From an uncultured Bacteroidales bacterium (GTDB lineage: Bacteria > Bacteroidota > Bacteroidia > Bacteroidales > F082), in NCBI GenBank assembly GCA_937926515.1, contig CALAZZ010000001.1:1-10375 (forward strand): a DNA stretch of 10,375 bases, in the 5' to 3' direction. The position numbers and the translations under genes are program-made. Below are positions 6,881 through 10,375 of the stretch, piece after piece (the stretch's first letter is position 1; each line of letters opens with the position of its first letter). A model generated the notes under the pieces. It did not search any database. It was not told where the DNA came from and worked only from the letters and a program-made list of their open reading frames with translations.

Positions 6881-7504
6881 TTAGGATTTTGAATGGATAT
6901 TTTGATTTTTCTTTTCATGCAAAAACATGGACCTCATTCTGTTTAGAAATTTCGGCACCACCTCTTTTGGGACACTTGCAGGATTGAGCACATATATCGT
7001 ACAAAATCCTTTGAATAAGGATGTGAATAAGACAAATTCTGTTTCAGGATCATCAAATCTTTTATCAAAATACTGATGCAGGAGTTTGGTGTAGTCAAGA
7101 GCCAATGCGTCATGTTCTATCTGGTTCATCATCAACTTGAGCACTTCGGGCTGCATGCTAAGCTGGTAGTAGAGGATCCAGTAATCTTTGTTCTCGTCCA
7201 TGGATTGAATGAGTTTATCAAAGAAAGCATCCATTTCTTCATTGGTAATTTCATGATCATTATTGGGATTGATCAGCGAATAGATCAAGCTGATCAAATC
7301 GGTAAAGAGGGATACAAGCAAGGCTTCCTTGCTTTTGTAATAGTGATATATCAAACCTTTTGAGATGGCTGCCTCTTCGGCTATCTGACTGATGGAGGTT
7401 GCATGGTAACCCTTGCCGGCAAACAGCTTCAAGGCTGTGGTTTTTATCGACTCCTGCTTATCTTCCCTAATTTGACTTAACTGCTTCTTTGTTCGTGGCG
7501 ACAT
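6881..7504 (-). CDS. TetR/AcrR-family transcriptional repressor, first gene of the export operon
   Basis: This 207-residue cytoplasmic regulator has a TetR N-terminal DNA-binding domain: IKTTALKLFAGKGYHATSISQIAEEAAISKGLIYHYYKSKEALL spans about 20-63, in which SISQIAEEAAISKGLIYHYY forms the helix-turn-helix. The C-terminal two thirds is helical and divergent, as expected of the ligand-binding and dimerisation domain; the ligand cannot be inferred. It is the promoter-proximal gene of a six-gene transcription unit and ends 3 bases before the LolA-like gene. A 20-bp palindrome overlapping its own promoter implies autorepression together with the transporter genes. The short basic N-terminal extension (MSPRTKKQLSQIREDK) is common in this family. 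Repressor rather than activator is inferred from operator position. Confidence 0.93.
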   Translation of the reverse strand: MSPRTKKQLSQIREDKQESIKTTALKLFAGKGYHATSISQIAEEAAISKGLIYHYYKSKEALLVSLFTDLISLIYSLINPNNDHEITNEEMDAFFDKLIQSMDENKDYWILYYQLSMQPEVLKLMMNQIEHDALALDYTKLLHQYFDKRFDDPETEFVLFTSLFKGFCTIYVLNPASVPKEVVPKFLNRMRSMFLHEKKNQNIHSKS

Positions 7505-7516
7505 TAGAATTTTTTA

Positions 7517-7536
7517 TTGAATGAACGATCAGTCAA
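7517..7536 (-). promoter_or_regulatory. Probable TetR operator (20-bp near-perfect palindrome)
   Basis: The site fits TTGANTGANCGNTCANTCAA, with 16 of 20 positions obeying dyad symmetry centred on the central CG at 7526-7527. It overlaps the 3' end of the -7 box and the expected transcription start, and lies 12 bases upstream of the tetR ATG, a classic repressor position. Half-sites of the TGAnCG/CGnTCA type are common for TetR/AcrR-family proteins. No second copy is seen before the flanking genes. Confidence 0.72.
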
Positions 7537-7564
7537 AAATAAATTATAAATGATAATTCCCAAA
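7534..7564 (-). promoter_or_regulatory. Bacteroidota promoter of the tetR-transporter operon
   Basis: Read on the minus strand, a TTTG -33 element (7561-7564) is followed after exactly 19 bases by TATTTTTG (7534-7541), which matches the TAnnTTTG -7 consensus of the Bacteroidota housekeeping sigma factor. Transcription would start near 7529, leaving a leader of about 25 bases with no Shine-Dalgarno but an A-rich stretch before the ATG, as is normal in this phylum. Confidence 0.75.
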
Positions 7565-7784
7565 GAAATTTTCACTTTTTTTTTCAACATCATCATGTGT
7601 ATGTTTGATCGTATGATCTGGATTGTTCTTGCCGTAGCTAGAGAAGTGCAGCTATTCTTTACCTGGTTTTGTGATTACACATTCATATTTAGTAAGATAC
7701 GATCTGAAATGCTTTTAAGGAATACGATAATCGGAAAAAGGAATTATATTTACATCCATGCGGCTTACATATAACTAAGGTATA

Positions 7785-7792
7785 TATCTTTG
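7785..7792 (+). promoter_or_regulatory. Candidate -7 box of the YkuD_2-type transpeptidase gene
   Basis: TATCTTTG matches TAnnTTTG exactly and lies 22 bases upstream of ATG 7815. It would place the transcript start near 7797, which argues against the in-frame TTG at 7797 as translation start. The -33 element is not clear; CTTA at 7764-7767 is the best but poor match. Confidence 0.5.
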
Positions 7793-7814
7793 CAGCTTGC
7801 AATCGGACATTTTT

Positions 7815-8531
7815 ATGAAGGTTTTGTTATTTGTCTCAGCACTGCTTCTTATATCTGTCTTTTCAAATGAGTCAGGTGAATCGTATGAAAGATACGACTT
7901 GGGTACCGGTACGGTGCGCGGTACATTATTTGACTACCTGCAACACAAGACGGCAGATGATCAAATTAATCTGCCCTCAAATCATGTGCTGGAGTTAGGT
8001 ATGGCCGGCTATAAAAAGCTTATACAGAAAAGTCTGGTGCACAAAACCAGCATCATCACCATCATTGACTTCAGTCTGCCTTCGGATCGTGAAAGGATGT
8101 GGGTGATTGATATTGTGAAGGGAAAGGTACTGTTTCATTGTCTGGTTGCCCATGGCCGCAACTCCGGTGGACTGTATGCCGAAAATTTTTCCAATGTTCC
8201 GGGGTCTTATACCAGCAGTCCGGGTTTTTATCTCACCGATGACATTTACTACGGCAAACATGGCATGTCGCTCTATCTTGACGGGCTTGAGAAAGGTATT
8301 AATGATAAGGCCCGTGAGCGCGCTATTGTAATGCATGGCGCTGATTATGTGAGCAAAAGCTTTGTTGAAAATTATGGAAGACTGGGTCGTAGTCATGGCT
8401 GCCCTGCTATACCTTTGGGCTTGCATAAAGACATCATAAAAACCATACATGGCGGTAGTTGCCTATATATCCATGCGCCCAATGATCTTTATGTGATGCA
8501 CTCACCTATTTTGGGTTCATTGGAACTATGA
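7815..8531 (+). CDS. Exported murein L,D-transpeptidase catalytic-domain protein (YkuD_2 type)
   Basis: This 238-residue exported protein is of the YkuD_2 branch of L,D-transpeptidase-like enzymes, which act on peptide stems in the periplasm (cross-linking or related acyl transfer through a catalytic Cys). It has an N-terminal signal (MKVLLFVSALLLISVFS) and no lipobox. The catalytic landmarks are HGRNSGG at 113-119, His174 in IVMHGADYVS, and SHGCP at 193-197 with the nucleophile Cys196. All are intact, and the length is normal for this short family. The start at ATG 7815 is preferred over the in-frame TTG at 7797 because it gives a proper signal peptide and agrees with the promoter. It is divergent from tetR and convergent with the second L,D-transpeptidase gene, 9 bases away. 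The exact activity, 3-3 cross-linking or anchoring of a protein, cannot be told. Confidence 0.87.
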   Translation: MKVLLFVSALLLISVFSNESGESYERYDLGTGTVRGTLFDYLQHKTADDQINLPSNHVLELGMAGYKKLIQKSLVHKTSIITIIDFSLPSDRERMWVIDIVKGKVLFHCLVAHGRNSGGLYAENFSNVPGSYTSSPGFYLTDDIYYGKHGMSLYLDGLEKGINDKARERAIVMHGADYVSKSFVENYGRLGRSHGCPAIPLGLHKDIIKTIHGGSCLYIHAPNDLYVMHSPILGSLEL

Positions 8532-8540
8532 ACTCCCAGT

Positions 8541-10181
8541 CTATCGCACAACGTGATCAACAGGCTTCTGTAACAATGCCTGCATAACCGGCGCATCACG
8601 ATTATACACATCTTTACGAAACTGGATTTTATCTGCGCCATCAGTCCATGCTGTGAAGTACACCATCACCACGGGTAGGGCTGTCGGGAGGGTTACTGTT
8701 TGTTCACGCGCTGAATTCATAGCCGCATTTATACGTTCGGGGGTCCATTGTGGGTTTGCTGCCAGGAGCGTTAATGCTAGCTCAAATGGCTTTTCAATGC
8801 GAATACAACCTGAACTGAGCGCCCTGTCCTCCTGAGCGAAGAGCCCTCGAGTAGGCGTATCATGTATGTAAACGTTGTATTGATTTGAGAACATGAACTT
8901 CACTCTTCCAAGGGCATTATCCGGGCCAGGGTTTTGTCGCACCATGTAAGGAAAGTTTGTGGTTGATATTGTTTCCCAGTTAATCGATGCATAGTCAACC
9001 TCGGTTCCGTCGGGGCGTAAAATGCGCATATTTTTTCGATCAAGATATTCAGGGCCCTTTTTAAGCTCTGGCAAGATGTCATTGCGAAGGATGCCTGGTG
9101 GCACCGTCCAGGTGGGGCTGAATACGAGGTAGGTCATGTTTGCACTGAAAATGGGCGTTCGGCGGTAATGGCGCCCTACTATAGCCCGCATGCTCGTTAG
9201 GGTGTCGCTGCCCTCAATCAGGTCCAGCTCCGCATTGGCAATGTTAACAAGAATGAAGCGGTTTGGGAACTTCAGGGGTAGCCATCGGATACGCTCCATA
9301 TTTACCCGAATGGTTTCAATCCTTTTGGTCGGGTGAATGTTCATGGCTTCGGTGGTCATGCGGCCGATCACACCATCAGGATTGAGTCCGTTGTTCAGTT
9401 GGAAGCGTTTAACAGTCCGCTCAAAATCATCATCATACCATTCAGAGCTAAGTTCAGAGACCTCATAGCCTAACAACTTCAGGCGTTTGCGACAGGCTGG
9501 CAGTTGTCTGCTCTGTGTTCCGGTTTTGATGGCACCCTCAAATGGGATTATGTTCCATTCTTGAGTTTCGATTCCCCTGAAAAAGGCAAGTCTTGTTTTG
9601 AGCTTCTCATAGCTTTTAATCCGTGGAGTCAGTTCATGGAACGCACCCTGGATATCATTCTTTGATAAAGCTTCCTGCAAGCGTATATCAAGGCGTAGTT
9701 CAGGCTCTTTTCGCTGAATCTTCCATTCTGCTTTCACCTTTTCAGGATCAACCTTTCCAAAATATAGATGGGATCCAAATAACATAAAGGCATCGGTCAG
9801 TAAGATCTCGAGCTTCATCTGAACCTGCAAGTCAGCAGAAGCTTGCTGCTTCATGACGTTTTCATATTTCTCAATAAGGCTGAGGTGATAATCAGCAGGT
9901 TCAAGACCATGTTCAGTGGCATCCCGAATAGCTTTTATCATGGCATTTGCATGCTGGTTCAACTTATCGTTGCTGATCCATGCCGGTTCAAAAGAACGTT
10001 GGAGGTAGAAGCGTGGCAATACCTGACTTGAGTAAAGCATTTCATTATCAATGATGTATCGTGTAGTAACAGGTCCGGACTCAATATAGTTCCTGATAGT
10101 CTCCTGAAGATTGTGCAAGCCAGCAAAAACGAAATGATTAACCATGAACATGGCAAGCAAAAGCAAAATTTTCTTCGTCAT
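8541..10181 (-). CDS. Large murein L,D-transpeptidase with scaffold and peptidoglycan-binding domains (YcbB/LdtD-like)
   Basis: This 546-residue exported enzyme is of the YcbB/LdtD class, which makes 3-3 (mDAP-mDAP) peptidoglycan cross-links. Domains in order, numbering from ATG 10181: signal peptide MTKKILLLLAMFMVNHFVFA (1-20); helical scaffold domain with LPRFYLQRSFEPAW and DATEHGLEPADYHL (about 55-102 and on); a PG_binding_1 domain near 222-280 (LPACRKRLKLLGY, VKRFQLNNGLNPDGVIG); and the YkuD catalytic domain from about 300. Conserved catalytic features are NMERIRWLP, FSPTWTVPPGI, IHDTP (His440) and SSGCIR with nucleophile Cys459. Nothing is missing and the length is usual. In-frame ATGs at 10187 and 10211 are alternatives; 10181 gives the best signal peptide. 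It converges on the small transpeptidase gene with a 9-base gap and no visible terminator between them. Confidence 0.93.
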   Translation of the reverse strand: MTKKILLLLAMFMVNHFVFAGLHNLQETIRNYIESGPVTTRYIIDNEMLYSSQVLPRFYLQRSFEPAWISNDKLNQHANAMIKAIRDATEHGLEPADYHLSLIEKYENVMKQQASADLQVQMKLEILLTDAFMLFGSHLYFGKVDPEKVKAEWKIQRKEPELRLDIRLQEALSKNDIQGAFHELTPRIKSYEKLKTRLAFFRGIETQEWNIIPFEGAIKTGTQSRQLPACRKRLKLLGYEVSELSSEWYDDDFERTVKRFQLNNGLNPDGVIGRMTTEAMNIHPTKRIETIRVNMERIRWLPLKFPNRFILVNIANAELDLIEGSDTLTSMRAIVGRHYRRTPIFSANMTYLVFSPTWTVPPGILRNDILPELKKGPEYLDRKNMRILRPDGTEVDYASINWETISTTNFPYMVRQNPGPDNALGRVKFMFSNQYNVYIHDTPTRGLFAQEDRALSSGCIRIEKPFELALTLLAANPQWTPERINAAMNSAREQTVTLPTALPVVMVYFTAWTDGADKIQFRKDVYNRDAPVMQALLQKPVDHVVR

Positions 10182-10268
10182 AATCATTGATTTGATCGTG
10201 GTAGGTGACATATAAATATGTATCCGGCATCAGGCAATACAGATAATAAACCTGGACATTCTGAATCT

Positions 10269-10276
10269 CAAAGATA
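10269..10276 (-). promoter_or_regulatory. Candidate -7 box of the large L,D-transpeptidase gene
   Basis: On the minus strand TATCTTTG matches TAnnTTTG exactly. A TTG at 10294-10296 lies 17 bases further upstream as a partial -33 element. The leader to ATG 10181 would be about 80 bases. The rest of 10182-10375 shows no gene that I can support. Confidence 0.5.
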
Positions 10277-10375
10277 CAGAAAACATTTGATTACAACCAC
10301 TGCTGTGATGGTAAGTACGACTTGGTAGATTCAACTCACAAATGCGACATTTTGCTCAACGAAGTTAAAGAATAA

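Larger units (their letters stand above)
7505..7814. other. 310-base divergent intergenic region
   Basis: It separates the divergently transcribed tetR and L,D-transpeptidase genes. The tetR end holds the operon promoter and palindromic operator, and the other end holds a -7 box for the transpeptidase. The middle, roughly 7565-7780, is A/T-rich, contains a T-run at 7576-7585 and shows no convincing gene or RNA. A 74-codon open frame there is rejected because it overlaps the -33 element and has low-complexity, Phe/Ile-rich content. Confidence 0.6.

Noticed and set aside
7605..7616. GATCGTATGATC, imperfect 12-bp palindrome as a second operator
   Set aside because: Short, does not match the TGAnCG half-sites of the tetR operator, and is not positioned over any promoter.
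7550..7774. 74-codon plus-strand open frame between tetR and the small transpeptidase
   Set aside because: It overlaps the -33 element of the tetR operon, is Phe/Ile-rich without a recognisable domain, and has no promoter of its own.
7995..8450. 151-codon minus-strand open frame
   Set aside because: It is antisense to the YkuD_2-type gene with intact catalytic motifs and looks like a shadow frame.

Overview
The window comes from a member of the Bacteroidota, probably an environmental or gut anaerobe-type lineage. The phylum call rests on three things: promoters of the Bacteroidota form (TAnnTTTG -7 boxes, one with a TTTG -33 element at the right spacing), A/T-rich gene leaders without Shine-Dalgarno sequences, and gene families and architectures common there. 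I cannot name a genus. No RNA gene, CRISPR array or complete insertion sequence is visible.

Layout. (1) 1-371: the 3' end of an unrecognised + strand gene, then a non-coding leader with a candidate promoter. (2) 372-1469 (+): a serine hydrolase of the beta-lactamase/class C fold with no export signal, followed by a likely intrinsic terminator around 1531-1570. (3) 7504 down to 1728 (-): a compact six-gene operon, tetR - LolA-like periplasmic carrier - FtsX/LolC-type permease - second such permease - ABC ATPase - outer-membrane beta-barrel. Gaps are 3, 8, 6, 50 and 11 bases. A strong promoter and a near-perfect 20-bp palindrome lie just upstream of tetR. (4) 7815-8531 (+) and 10181-8541 (-): two convergent, exported L,D-transpeptidases of different families, with only 9 bases between their stop codons.

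Working model. The operon looks like a self-contained trans-envelope transport line. The ATPase and two permeases would extract a lipid, lipoprotein or amphiphile from the inner membrane, the LolA-like protein would carry it across the periplasm, and the beta-barrel would receive or release it at the outer membrane. TetR would repress the whole set until a ligand appears. The substrate is unknown. The flanking L,D-transpeptidases concern the peptidoglycan layer between the two membranes, so the 3' half of the window is cell-envelope themed, but no shared regulation with the operon is visible. The operon is the most interesting item here. Its parts belong to known families; the particular set under one TetR is the point worth following.
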